From positions 39,427 through 59,028 of the forward strand of contig CAJTSO010000001.1 in NCBI GenBank assembly GCA_910579115.1: DNA of 19,602 bases, written 5' to 3'. Position 1 is the stretch's first letter, and the number at the start of each line of letters is the position of its first letter. Position numbers and translations under genes: made by a program. This DNA is from an uncultured Selenomonadaceae bacterium. Lineage in GTDB: Bacteria > Bacillota > Negativicutes > Selenomonadales > Selenomonadaceae. The notes beneath the pieces are model-generated. The model made no database searches, had not been told where the DNA came from, and was given only the letters and a program-made list of their open reading frames with translations. Positions 6,923 through 14,565 of the stretch are shown here, piece by piece.

Positions 6923-7242
6923 TTCTATGACCTCCTAAAATTCGGTTTTGCTTTCTTTTTTGAAAATAAATAGGTACTCGTGTGACAATAATATTACGAT
7001 TAAGCAGCTTACCCTTAACTAAAGTAGTTCCTCCATCTGCAAATTGATCTAAGATCAAATTACTTAGTTGGAAGTAACGCAAAACAATATTTCTTGGGAC
7101 ATATGGCGACCAATTGCCTCGCCATTTTCCATTGTGCGTTGCCCAATTCCCGTGTTCTGGAAAACTCCAGCTCGAAGTAGTTTCTAACTGGAAATTTTCT
7201 AAATCCCTTTGTCTAATATTATTCTTTTCATAGCGGTTTCAT
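6912..7242 (-). pseudogene. Truncated, frameshifted second DNA methyltransferase
   Basis: An uninterrupted frame of 108 codons ends at 6912 and has no start codon of its own. It reads RDLENFQLETTSSWSFPEHG, NWATHNGKWRGNWSPYVPRN, then LILDQFADGGTTLVKGKLL. This is the N-terminal third of a class of site-specific DNA methyltransferases, whose motif I normally reads LDQFxGxGTTLxExKLL. Removing one A from the AAA at 7237-7239 would join it to the ATG at 7242, so a one-base homopolymer insertion probably killed the start. Sequence similarity stops right after motif I, so motif IV (the catalytic PPY) is missing. It lies 10 nt downstream of the nuclease gene and should be non-functional. Confidence 0.7.
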
Positions 7243-7252
7243 TTATTATCTT

Positions 7253-8527
7253 TTAGGGTTTCTCAATTAACCCCAAAATCCAGTTAATCCAGCCAATAAT
7301 TGTGGAAGAACGACGGTAATATGTGCTGTCGGCATCAACATGATATAATTCAGCCGCTTTCATAATCTGAACAATGGTACCTGCATCCGGTATCTCACCA
7401 TATTGCAAATGAAACTTTAGCGTATCTTTGAATGCTTGATGCTGAAGAATCTGAGCAGCAATAGCGAGTTGTCTATCTTTATGGGGCAGTTTCATGATAT
7501 GTTGCCCCAGCTGAGAAAGTTTGAAAACAATATTCCTCGCACTGTCTCGCTCTTTATCTATGAGACCAAGATAGCGACCTGCGTCAGTATAATAATTGGT
7601 CTGGCGGCTGTCGAAAGCGTATTCCGAAGTAATATCATCTTTTGTCATCGGTCTTGTATTAAGTAACTCGATCAAGTTAATAATCCTCGCCATACTGTTT
7701 GCCTGTGGAAAAGGTATATCAGGTTCTTGCTCAAAGCGAACAGTATATAAAAGATTTTCAATATCAGATAGAGCTATTTCCGTTTCAATTATGTAGTTCT
7801 TCTGTTTAATCAGGCGCAAAGAGTTATAATTTCCCGGAATTTCAAATTGATACTGATATAGGTAAAAAATTCCATTGGAGAAAATTAAAAACACAGGCTT
7901 AACAGGCTTTGTTACCCTACTGCTCCAAACTCGGAAAGGATAGTACAATTGTCGAATCAAAAAGTCATCAGATAAGTCTCTTTTTGCCTCAAATAGTGAA
8001 AGATAATTGATTCCTTCATAGGCAGCATCTATTTCAATTTGAGAGTTACTGACAAATAACCGTTTTGCTCCAAACGAAGTGCTAATATCGAATTCAAAAT
8101 CACCAGATCCCATTCGTCCGCTAACTGTAGAAACAATATGCTCGTCTTCCAGAAAATCATTCAATATCCCACAAGCGTAAGCACAATTTAGGGATATTGC
8201 TTCACTTATAAGGAATTTCGGCATTAAACTTTGAATGTAGGCCGGAATAGAAACCCTTTGAACGTCTCCAGACGGTGCTTCAAATTCTTTGTATGCGCCA
8301 AAAGAGGAGATTATATAGTCACCGCGGGTTATAGGGAGAATTGCTAAACTGTTGTCACCAAAAATTTGGGGCAAATTGACCTTATGGTCAAACTTGGTCA
8401 TCAGCCTTGGCTCACGGAATTCTTTGATTTGCTCTGCGGATATTATAAACGACCCGTTGTCGGCTATTTCGTCCAAAATGCGATATTTATCAAAAAGCTG
8501 TTCCCACGCTCTATCATTTAGCCCCAT
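7253..8527 (-). CDS. Putative type II restriction endonuclease, PD-(D/E)XK fold with C-terminal winged helix
   Basis: 424 residues. The N-terminal part contains LPQIFGDNSLAILPITRGDY, which I recognise from uncharacterised restriction-type proteins (DUF6997-like). A nuclease core is visible at IEIDAAYEG (164-172) followed by SLFEAKRD (177-184): D167, then E180-x-K182, is the PD-(D/E)XK pattern. A helix IRQLYYPFRVW (191-201) follows, as in other such nucleases. Residues about 276-355 look like a winged helix (DITSEYAFDSRQTNYYTDAG, then RYLGLIDKE). The start overlaps the methylase stop by 14 nt, the usual coupling of a type II pair. An AGGAGG lies about 15 nt upstream, rather far. No frameshift is seen, so the nuclease may be active. 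Confidence 0.72.
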   Translation of the reverse strand: MGLNDRAWEQLFDKYRILDEIADNGSFIISAEQIKEFREPRLMTKFDHKVNLPQIFGDNSLAILPITRGDYIISSFGAYKEFEAPSGDVQRVSIPAYIQSLMPKFLISEAISLNCAYACGILNDFLEDEHIVSTVSGRMGSGDFEFDISTSFGAKRLFVSNSQIEIDAAYEGINYLSLFEAKRDLSDDFLIRQLYYPFRVWSSRVTKPVKPVFLIFSNGIFYLYQYQFEIPGNYNSLRLIKQKNYIIETEIALSDIENLLYTVRFEQEPDIPFPQANSMARIINLIELLNTRPMTKDDITSEYAFDSRQTNYYTDAGRYLGLIDKERDSARNIVFKLSQLGQHIMKLPHKDRQLAIAAQILQHQAFKDTLKFHLQYGEIPDAGTIVQIMKAAELYHVDADSTYYRRSSTIIGWINWILGLIEKP

Positions 8528-9356
8528 AATTTCGAATTAGCACCTCCTGAACAGCACCACGTTTGTCAGCATCTGAATTGATGGCACGTTTTGCGTACAC
8601 TGTTTTAATAGTATATTCTGCATATAGTTCCCGGATAAAGACAGTCGCTGAATTGGAAAGCAAAAATTTAACTCCTCGCTGAGTCAGGACATCACAACAT
8701 TCTTTCAATCGAATTTGCTCAGCTCTGCCAAAACCGCCTTTGTTATAGCCCGTAAAACTTGCAGTATCAGAAACTGGGTCATAAGGAGGATCAAGATAAA
8801 CAAACCCGCCTCTTGGAATACGTTGGATTATAGTAGCAAAATCTTCACTAAATAGCTGGATGTTAGAGGAAAATAGATATTTGCTCACAGCTCGTAACAC
8901 AGGTTCATTTACGATGTTAGGCTTTTTGTAGTGACCAAACGGCGAGTTAAATTCACCGGATGCATTTACCCGAAACAGACCATTATAACAAGTTTTATTC
9001 AAATATATGATTCTGGATGCTTTTTCAATTTTGGATAACAGTTTGTAGGATTCTTTGTCTCTATCCAAATCCCTTACTTGGTAAAAATGCTCTGGTGTAT
9101 TTTCATGTTCCTGTAAAGCAGCGATCAACGATTCAACATTATCTCGGATAACCTCATACACCAACATCAAATCGCCATTAAGATCATTAATAACAGCATT
9201 TTTAGGTTGTCGGGCAAAAAGAACTGCGCCCCCGCCAAAAAAAGGTTCACAGTATGTAGAAATCTGTCTGGGCAATAACGGCGTAATTTCATCTAAAAGT
9301 TGTCGCTTCCCCCCCACCCATTTTAAAACTGGAGAAACCAACTTATTTTTGGCCAC
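8514..9356 (-). CDS. DNA adenine N6-methyltransferase, Dam / D12 class
   Basis: 280 residues, full length for the family. It has the motif X-like KWVGGKRQ (12-19), motif I with EPFFGGGAVLF (37-47), IIYLNKTCYNGLFRVN (116-131), and motif IV DPPY (189-192). It transfers a methyl group from S-adenosylmethionine to adenine N6. GATC is the commonest target of this class, but the target-recognition loop cannot be read by eye. The start is a GTG at 9356 with AAGGAG 10 nt upstream; the stop codon of the preceding frameshifted gene (TAG, 9357-9359) abuts it directly. It protects the host from the adjacent nuclease. Codon and base composition are AT-rich, unlike the host backbone. Confidence 0.93.
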   Translation of the reverse strand: MAKNKLVSPVLKWVGGKRQLLDEITPLLPRQISTYCEPFFGGGAVLFARQPKNAVINDLNGDLMLVYEVIRDNVESLIAALQEHENTPEHFYQVRDLDRDKESYKLLSKIEKASRIIYLNKTCYNGLFRVNASGEFNSPFGHYKKPNIVNEPVLRAVSKYLFSSNIQLFSEDFATIIQRIPRGGFVYLDPPYDPVSDTASFTGYNKGGFGRAEQIRLKECCDVLTQRGVKFLLSNSATVFIRELYAEYTIKTVYAKRAINSDADKRGAVQEVLIRNYGAK

Positions 9357-9720
9357 CTAGCCCACTCTCCTTACTTGAATTGGCATTATTGCCTGCATTA
9401 TATTTTTCCATCTTCCATTGTTGAAAACATGAGGGGTATCTATAAGTTCTTGCGTTGACTTTAGTGCATTATCCGTAATAGCTTTTCCTTGACGGATTTG
9501 AGCAACTTGCAGGACAGGAAGTCTCCATCCATAAATTGTACGAGAAGCACCATTTTCCCACTAGACAAGATTGCCCACCAATTACGCCTTGTGCGTTTTC
9601 CAGTGTTTTTCCATTCTGCCTGAATACCCTCAATCATTTCTGCTATTTCAGGATAGCCATTCTCTTTTAACTAGCCACCACTGTAACTCTTGAGCTATCC
9701 CCCAAAATACCCCCTATCAT
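9357..9720 (-). pseudogene. Small R-M operon gene with three homopolymer frameshifts
   Basis: A protein of about 115 residues can be read if three one-base indels are corrected. It starts at the ATG at 9720, which overlaps the stop of the DUF3644 gene as ATGA: MIGVFWGIAQELQWWLVKEN, then GYPEIAEMIEGIQAEWKNTG, KRTRRNWWAILSSGE, NGASRTIYGWRLPVLQVAQI. It ends at TAG 9357-9359, abutting the methylase start. The indels fall in GGGGG (9710-9714), AAAA (9665-9668 on the plus strand as TTTT) and near GGGAAAA (about 9555-9561). The basic, tryptophan-rich core RRNWW and the repeated PVL-xxAQ-RxG pattern are familiar from small proteins in restriction operons; its function is not known to me. It is either a pseudogene or the product of base-call errors. 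Confidence 0.65.
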
Positions 9721-11009
9721 CGGAAATTTCTTACTTTCTCCAATTCGACTGGATCACTTAGCCTTTCAGCCAAAAAATCAACCCAAGCTTGGGTATACAC
9801 ATAGTCCCGATGAGCCTCATCAAATTGACAATAATCCACCTTACAGTTATCTTGCTCTCCCGGTTTTCTCACCCCATAATATTTCCAAGCTGAAGTATGT
9901 AAGGTCAGATTAACCGTTATCCCTAACCGCTTAGACAACTTATCACAGACCATCTTGGGCTTCAATTTTCCCTGATTGGCAACAGGAACACGTTTTTCCC
10001 GAATTAGTGCAATATTCCTTTTAATTGCATCGAATTCTTCTGGATGCTCTGGATCATAACGGATGAATTCTATTGCACAATCAGAGGAATTTTTGTGATT
10101 TCCCATCTGTGGAACAAGGAAAATTCTAAAGCTGTACTGGTTATCAGCATAAACCGTATCCTCTAAGGAAGTACGGTAGGAATCAATATAATTTTTTAAT
10201 TCCAAATAGTGCTTTGATTCTACCTTTTTAATTGCTTTCGTTTGCTCATGGTTACGGGTCGAAGAAATTTGAAGAGGAAAAGACAAAGTATTATTTAACG
10301 CATAGTACGTTCCAAATTTATCTGTCAAAAGAGTTTCAAAATTTAGTAACATGGCTTGGCACTCGCCAAAGATATCAAGGTCAAAAGCGGGAACATAGCG
10401 ATGTTCAATTTTATTTCTCAGTAAGATAAATAGTCGAAGATTTTGTTTCACCGCTTCTGAAATCATATTATCGCACTTATCAATGCAACGGTCTAATTCC
10501 CAAGCCTTTTTGTCCCCATCAATTAACATAGGGTTCCCTTGCTTATCTTTATAAAAATAGTCATCATCATTTTGCTCATAGATTGCATGAAAAAGAGAAG
10601 TCCATGCAATTATCATTAACACTATATAACCTTGGGAGCGAAATGCAGCGATTGGTCTATTATAAATATCGATTGCAAGAATAGCACAATCTCGCGCTTT
10701 AACAACAAGCTCTTCAACACATTCAGATAATTCAGGCCTAAATGGATCAATGCTTTGCTTGTAATTTTGGGACATCATTCGCACATATGCATCTTCGGTA
10801 TATGCTTTCAAGTTAGCCATAAACATCTTATTCGATTTACTTATGAGTATATCGGCCCATTTTTTTGAACGATATGTCTTTATTGTACTTTTGCTCCACC
10901 CAGTTGCTCTTGAAATATCTTCACTTGAAAACAGCATCCGCTTCTCCTGCATTTCAAGAAAAAATTGATAGGAAGCCCGAAATTTTTCAGTATTTGTTTT
11001 TTTGTCCAT
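9717..11009 (-). CDS. DUF3644 protein with N-terminal HTH and HEPN-like RNxxxH motif
   Basis: 430 residues. An HTH-like segment lies at about 27-50 (SSEDISRATGWSKSTIKTYR). The DUF3644 core follows: ARDCAILAIDIYNRP (105-119), AAFRSQGYIVLMIIAWTSLF (121-140), and LLRNKIEHRY (196-205). The RNKIEH at 198-203 fits the R-x4-6-H motif of HEPN ribonucleases, so an RNA-cleaving role is possible but inferred. The C-terminal 90 residues (WKYYGVRKPGEQDNCKVDYC, then DEAHRDYVYTQAWVDFL) form a block seen in relatives, probably a DNA-binding winged helix. It is the first gene of the restriction operon, with its own promoter and a palindromic operator. It may act as a regulator, or as an added abortive-infection component. 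Its stop overlaps the next start as ATGA. Confidence 0.75.
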   Translation of the reverse strand: MDKKTNTEKFRASYQFFLEMQEKRMLFSSEDISRATGWSKSTIKTYRSKKWADILISKSNKMFMANLKAYTEDAYVRMMSQNYKQSIDPFRPELSECVEELVVKARDCAILAIDIYNRPIAAFRSQGYIVLMIIAWTSLFHAIYEQNDDDYFYKDKQGNPMLIDGDKKAWELDRCIDKCDNMISEAVKQNLRLFILLRNKIEHRYVPAFDLDIFGECQAMLLNFETLLTDKFGTYYALNNTLSFPLQISSTRNHEQTKAIKKVESKHYLELKNYIDSYRTSLEDTVYADNQYSFRIFLVPQMGNHKNSSDCAIEFIRYDPEHPEEFDAIKRNIALIREKRVPVANQGKLKPKMVCDKLSKRLGITVNLTLHTSAWKYYGVRKPGEQDNCKVDYCQFDEAHRDYVYTQAWVDFLAERLSDPVELEKVRNFR

Positions 11010-11052
11010 ATCAATCCATCCTCAATAAAATGTTAAATCATCATCTAACGCA

Positions 11053-11073
11053 ATAATAACTCAGTGTTATTAT
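11053..11073. promoter_or_regulatory. Candidate operator: inverted repeat over the -10 of the R-M operon
   Basis: ATAATAAC-TCAGT-GTTATTAT, 8-bp perfect arms with a 5-nt centre. It covers most of the -10 hexamer. A related half-site (minus strand ATAATAACTGA) recurs in the spacer just upstream. The layout suits autorepression by an HTH protein such as the operon's own first product. Confidence 0.5.
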
Positions 11074-11097
11074 GCCTGTTCAGTTATTATTAGGCAA
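11069..11097 (-). promoter_or_regulatory. Promoter of the restriction-modification operon
   Basis: -35 TTGCCT (11092-11097), 17-bp spacer, -10 CATAAT (11069-11074) on the minus strand, about 60 nt upstream of the ATG at 11009. Confidence 0.7.
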
Positions 11098-11116
11098 GTG
11101 ATTTTACATTTTTATT

Positions 11117-11180
11117 CCCTTGACAGTGCAAATAGTAAGAGAGATGTAATTTCTTTACATTACATCTCTCTTGTCAGGGG
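11117..11180 (-). terminator. Long hairpin after glnA, candidate terminator
   Basis: A perfect 14-bp stem, AAGAGAGATGTAAT (11137-11150) with its complement (11159-11172), and an 8-nt loop. Outside it CCCTTGACA (11117-11125) can pair with TGTCAGGGG (11172-11180), leaving an 11-nt bulge. It lies 20 nt after the glnA stop. No clean T tract follows on either strand, so termination is likely but not certain. It also marks the right edge of the AT-rich island. Confidence 0.6.
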
Positions 11181-11200
11181 TTCTTTTGCGTTTATTATTA

Positions 11201-13087
11201 TTAGATCATATTCTTCTTGTAGGCGTCGTAGGTCGCTTTCAGCTCTTCCATCTTGTCATACATCTCCACCTGGAGACCGGAAGCAGTCTGATAGTCGCCG
11301 CTGTCAAGGGCGTTGGTCAATAGGGTAAAGATTGACTTATCGTCGATGCTGTCCTTGGCCAGCCTGGTGCGGAGATTGTTCACCTTCGTCCAGTTGTAGG
11401 CGTCCAGATCGGTAGTGACCCCGCCCCTGATCTCCGTCATCCTGGCGACAAGCGCCCGGTTCTCGGGGATGATGCGGCTTATCAGCTCCGTCTTCCAACG
11501 GAGAAGCGCCCCTTCCGTGAAGGACTCGATGATCCGCTCATTGATAGCGCCGCCGGCAGTGATAGCCGCCAGCTTTTCCGGATAGTTCCGGAAGCCCTGC
11601 ATATTTTCCCAAACAGTGACCGGCGGGGCTCCGAAGAGGCGGTCCCGCTCTTCCTCAGTGTAATCCTCAAACACGTTCTCCTCAGAGCGGTAGGCCCGAT
11701 CCTTTTCCAGATAGAAGCCGGGCTCCCCGGCCTGCTTGGAAATTTCCTTCAGCATCTCGTCCATGGTCCGACCGACAGTGCTCATTATCCCGTCGAGAAT
11801 GGCTGAGTAAATGGCGGCAAGAACGAGATATGTATTGGTGTAAGGGTTGCAGGCCCGAAGCTCGAAGCGGGTAGCGTAAGGGTTCTTGGCATCCCGAACA
11901 AGACCGGCCAGAATCGTCCGGTTGCGGGAGGGAATCTCCGGCTTATGCCCAAGGCTGGTAACGATGCAGACCGGAGCCTCAAAGCCGGGCTTCAGCCGGT
12001 TGAGGGAATCATTGGTAGCCGATACGATAGGGTTGATGACTTCATAGTTCTTCAGGAGACCCATAATAGCGGCGTAGCCGATAGTGGAAAGGAAATTCTC
12101 GCTGAGGACGGTAGGGCTGAACAGGTTCACGGTCTTGCCATTCTTCAGAACGGCTGCCATACCTATATGGGTATGTTCGCCATTTCCGGCCAGGCCGATC
12201 ATGGGTTTGGCCTTGAAGTTTACTTCCAGGCCATTCTCCCTGAAGACCTCCTTAACCAGGGTGCGAACCATCAGTTCATTGTCGGCGGCCTGCAAAGCAT
12301 CGGAAAATTTCCAGTCGATTTCGCACTGCTCGCAGACATGGTTCATCCGGCCGGTCTCATCGATGTGGGACTTGATACCGCCCACTTCCTTGTGGCCCAT
12401 TTCCGCCCCAAGGCCGTACTCGTCAAGCATGATGACCGCCTGCTCAAGGGCGGTTCGCACCGCCCCACGGGTACGCTGCCAGTACTGCTCCTGCATGACC
12501 TGAGAGGCACTCATCTCGGCAATGTCAGCCTCTTCCAGGGGAGTCTTCACCCAGAATTCCAGCTCCGTAGCGCTGGTGAACTGGATGTCTACCACATCCC
12601 GCCCGTCAATGTGCTCCAGACCTGAGACCTTCGGGTTCTTCTGGAACATATCGATAAGTTTTTCCTTTACGTACTGCAAAGTATCCATGAGAATGGCCCG
12701 GGAATCGATCCGCTTGCCGTCATGAATGAGAAAGGCCGGAATCCGGAGAGAGCCGATGGGCAGGCCGGTTTCTTCGTCGCAGTGCTCGTAATTGTAATCT
12801 ACAAACCAGTTGACGGTGGGGTCCACAGGCATATCAACCTTTGCGTTATTCAGCGTCGCGATACCCGGCAGAACGACGGAGGAGCCGTCAGTCTGAACCG
12901 CGGTACCGGCGTAAAACTCATCTATATCCTTCAGGAAAAGGCTGATGGGGATCTTCTCATCGGTATCATTACCCGCCAGGTCGATACCCACCAGGGAAAC
13001 GAATTTGATTTCCGGATGAGCCTTCAGTGTCGCCAGGATTTCTTCCTTCGGGGTGTTCGCCTTGATTACATAAAGAAGTTCTGTCAT
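11201..13087 (-). CDS. glnA: Glutamine synthetase, long (about 630-residue) form
   Basis: 628 residues. It condenses glutamate and ammonia with ATP to glutamine in the cytoplasm. The catalytic domain shows ELEF (175-178), EMGHKEVGGIK (229-239), GNGEHTHIGM (301-310, holding the HxH metal/substrate site), NRLKPGFEAP (363-372), PSRNRT (386-391) and RFELRACNPYTNTYLVLAA (407-425). These carry the metal-binding glutamates, histidine and arginines of the GS family. The N-terminal beta-grasp segment and a C-terminal region of about 200 residues make it much longer than the usual 440-470 of GS type I. The start at ATG 13087 lies 8 nt after AAAGGTGG; an upstream GTG at 13099 overlaps that site and is rejected. 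Single gene with its own promoter and a 130-nt leader. Confidence 0.9.
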   Translation of the reverse strand: MTELLYVIKANTPKEEILATLKAHPEIKFVSLVGIDLAGNDTDEKIPISLFLKDIDEFYAGTAVQTDGSSVVLPGIATLNNAKVDMPVDPTVNWFVDYNYEHCDEETGLPIGSLRIPAFLIHDGKRIDSRAILMDTLQYVKEKLIDMFQKNPKVSGLEHIDGRDVVDIQFTSATELEFWVKTPLEEADIAEMSASQVMQEQYWQRTRGAVRTALEQAVIMLDEYGLGAEMGHKEVGGIKSHIDETGRMNHVCEQCEIDWKFSDALQAADNELMVRTLVKEVFRENGLEVNFKAKPMIGLAGNGEHTHIGMAAVLKNGKTVNLFSPTVLSENFLSTIGYAAIMGLLKNYEVINPIVSATNDSLNRLKPGFEAPVCIVTSLGHKPEIPSRNRTILAGLVRDAKNPYATRFELRACNPYTNTYLVLAAIYSAILDGIMSTVGRTMDEMLKEISKQAGEPGFYLEKDRAYRSEENVFEDYTEEERDRLFGAPPVTVWENMQGFRNYPEKLAAITAGGAINERIIESFTEGALLRWKTELISRIIPENRALVARMTEIRGGVTTDLDAYNWTKVNNLRTRLAKDSIDDKSIFTLLTNALDSGDYQTASGLQVEMYDKMEELKATYDAYKKNMI

Positions 13088-13217
13088 TGCCATTACCACC
13101 TTTTATAAAAATTTCCAGATAAACAAAAATACCACACAACAAATTCTGTCACAGCCACGCTTGGGTTATGAAGAATGCTGTATGGCGACGCTGCCAATAC
13201 GCTATAGGCTTTTCACT
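13088..13217 (-). other. Untranslated leader of glutamine synthetase
   Basis: About 130 nt between the predicted start of transcription and the ATG. A short hairpin, TATTGGC / GCCATA around 13173-13194, is possible. I see no match to a known glutamine riboswitch, T-box or GlnR box, and no terminator. The length alone suggests post-transcriptional control. Confidence 0.35.
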
Positions 13218-13223
13218 GGGGAC

Positions 13224-13252
13224 ATATTATCATCCCCTTCTCCATTTGTAAA
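13224..13252 (-). promoter_or_regulatory. Promoter of glnA
   Basis: -35 TTTACA (13247-13252), 17-bp spacer, -10 TAATAT (13224-13229) on the minus strand. Two copies of the octamer AATCAGGC (plus strand 13266-13273 and 13295-13302, 29 bp apart) lie upstream and could be activator sites. Confidence 0.7.
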
Positions 13253-13361
13253 GCAATATTTTCAAAATCAGGCCATAAAATTGCCAAATCCTCCAATCAG
13301 GCAAATTCCCAAAATTTTACTCAATGTTTTCTGTATTTATCTACCGGGTTTTCCTGAATTA

Positions 13362-13370
13362 TGATATAAT
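13362..13370 (+). promoter_or_regulatory. fba: Extended -10 promoter of fba
   Basis: TGA-TATAAT: a perfect -10 (13365-13370) with the TGn extension, about 38 nt before the ATG. The -35 region (around 13342, TACCGG) is poor, which the extended -10 can compensate. Confidence 0.65.
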
Positions 13371-13408
13371 AATACCAGCTGGAAGACTAAATTTAAGGAG
13401 GTATACCA

Positions 13409-14374
13409 ATGCCACTCGTTACAACAACTGATATGTTTAAGAAGGCCTATGAAGGCGGTTATGCCATCGGCGCCTTCAATGTGAACAACATGGAGATAAT
13501 TCAGGGTATTACGGAGGCGGCTGCCGAAGAAAAGGCTCCCCTTATCCTCCAGGTAAGTGCCGGCGCCCGCAAATACGCCAAGCATGCTTACCTCGTTAAG
13601 CTGGTGGAAGCAGCCATTGAGGATACTGATCTGCCAATCGCCCTCCATTTGGATCACGGTGCCGATTTTGAAATCTGCAAATCCTGTATTGACGGGGGCT
13701 TTACCTCTGTCATGATCGACGGCTCCAAGCACTCCTTTGAGGATAACGTCGCCCTCACAAAGAAGGTGGTGGAGTATGCCCATGCCCACGGCGTCGTGGT
13801 TGAAGGGGAGCTGGGCAAGCTGGCTGGCATCGAGGATGACGTGAAGGTAAGCGCCGCGGATGCAAGCTACACCCGCCCGGAGGAAGTAGAGGAATTCGTC
13901 AGCCGCACCGGAGTAGACTCCCTGGCGATTGCCATCGGTACCAGCCACGGGGCTTTCAAATTTAAGCCGGAGCAGTGTACCCGCAATGCCGACGGCGTGC
14001 TGGTTCCCCCTGAGCTCCGCTTCGACATCCTCGCCGAGATCGAAAAGCGCCTCCCCAACTTCCCCATCGTCCTCCACGGAGCCTCCTCCGTCATTCCCAA
14101 GTACGTAAAGATCATCAACGAAAACGGCGGCGCGCTGGATGACGCTATCGGCATCCCTGAGGATCAGCTGAGAAAAGCGGCCAAGTCTGCCGTCTGCAAA
14201 ATAAACATCGACTCCGACCTTCGCCTGGCCATGACCGCCGGTATCCGTGAGTATCAAACCGCTCATCCGGCTGCCTTTGACCCCCGGGAATACCTCTCCC
14301 CCGCCCGGACCTACATCAAGGAGCTGGTCAAGCACAAGCTCGTCAATGTTCTGGGCTGCAACGGCCGGGCATGA
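13409..14374 (+). CDS. fba: Class II fructose-bisphosphate aldolase
   Basis: 321 residues; cleaves fructose 1,6-bisphosphate to dihydroxyacetone phosphate and glyceraldehyde 3-phosphate in glycolysis and the reverse reaction in gluconeogenesis. It is zinc-dependent. Visible sites are HLDHG (80-84; catalytic Asp82 and zinc ligand His83), VVEGELG (130-136), GTSHGAFK (177-184; zinc ligand His180) and LHGASS (222-227; His223). The N-terminal AFNVNNMEIIQGI is also typical. Tagatose-bisphosphate aldolases share this fold, but the context and overall pattern favour the fructose enzyme. AAGGAGG lies 7 nt before the ATG, a strong ribosome site fitting high expression. It is a single gene divergent from glnA. 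Confidence 0.93.
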   Translation: MPLVTTTDMFKKAYEGGYAIGAFNVNNMEIIQGITEAAAEEKAPLILQVSAGARKYAKHAYLVKLVEAAIEDTDLPIALHLDHGADFEICKSCIDGGFTSVMIDGSKHSFEDNVALTKKVVEYAHAHGVVVEGELGKLAGIEDDVKVSAADASYTRPEEVEEFVSRTGVDSLAIAIGTSHGAFKFKPEQCTRNADGVLVPPELRFDILAEIEKRLPNFPIVLHGASSVIPKYVKIINENGGALDDAIGIPEDQLRKAAKSAVCKINIDSDLRLAMTAGIREYQTAHPAAFDPREYLSPARTYIKELVKHKLVNVLGCNGRA

Positions 14375-14384
14375 TTGACGAAAC

Positions 14385-14452
14385 GCGACTCCCTAAGCTC
14401 TGCCACCGCCGCGCCCGGCAATCTCTAAGGCCCCGTGCATGACACTCACTAA
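14385..14452 (+). repeat. 68-bp direct repeat, copy 1
   Basis: First of two copies starting GCGACTCCCTAAGC and ending CACTCACTAA, 113 bp apart (start to start) and differing at 4 positions by my alignment. It begins 11 nt after the fba stop. Copy 1 is followed by a 29-nt insert with a GTCCG/CGGAC hairpin before the shared AAGTGAGTTA tail. Confidence 0.85.
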
Positions 14453-14497
14453 ATTCGTCCGTCGTTTCACTCGGACTTATTAAGTGAGTTAGTCAAT

Positions 14498-14565
14498 GCG
14501 ACTCCCTAAGCTCTGCCACCGCCGCGCTCGGCAATCGCTAAGGTCGCGTGCATGACACTCACTAA
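14498..14565 (+). repeat. 68-bp direct repeat, copy 2
   Basis: Second copy, followed directly by GTGAGTTAATC, so that its end forms the palindrome ACTCACT-A-AGTGAGT (14557-14571). Internal GCCG/CGGC pairing is present in both copies. No open frame or known mobile element matches; it looks like a REP-type intergenic element. Confidence 0.85.

Noticed and set aside
13088..13260. GlnR box or glutamine riboswitch before glnA
   Set aside because: I looked for TGTnA-n7-TnACA and for the short glutamine-RNA core; neither is present.
13337..14335. A 332-codon open frame opposite fba
   Set aside because: Shadow of the aldolase reading frame; glycine/valine/aspartate-rich translation without a recognisable domain.
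14385..14565. Direct repeats as a CRISPR array
   Set aside because: Only two units of 68 bp, unequal mismatches, no cas genes, and a 45-nt 'spacer' that is itself palindromic.
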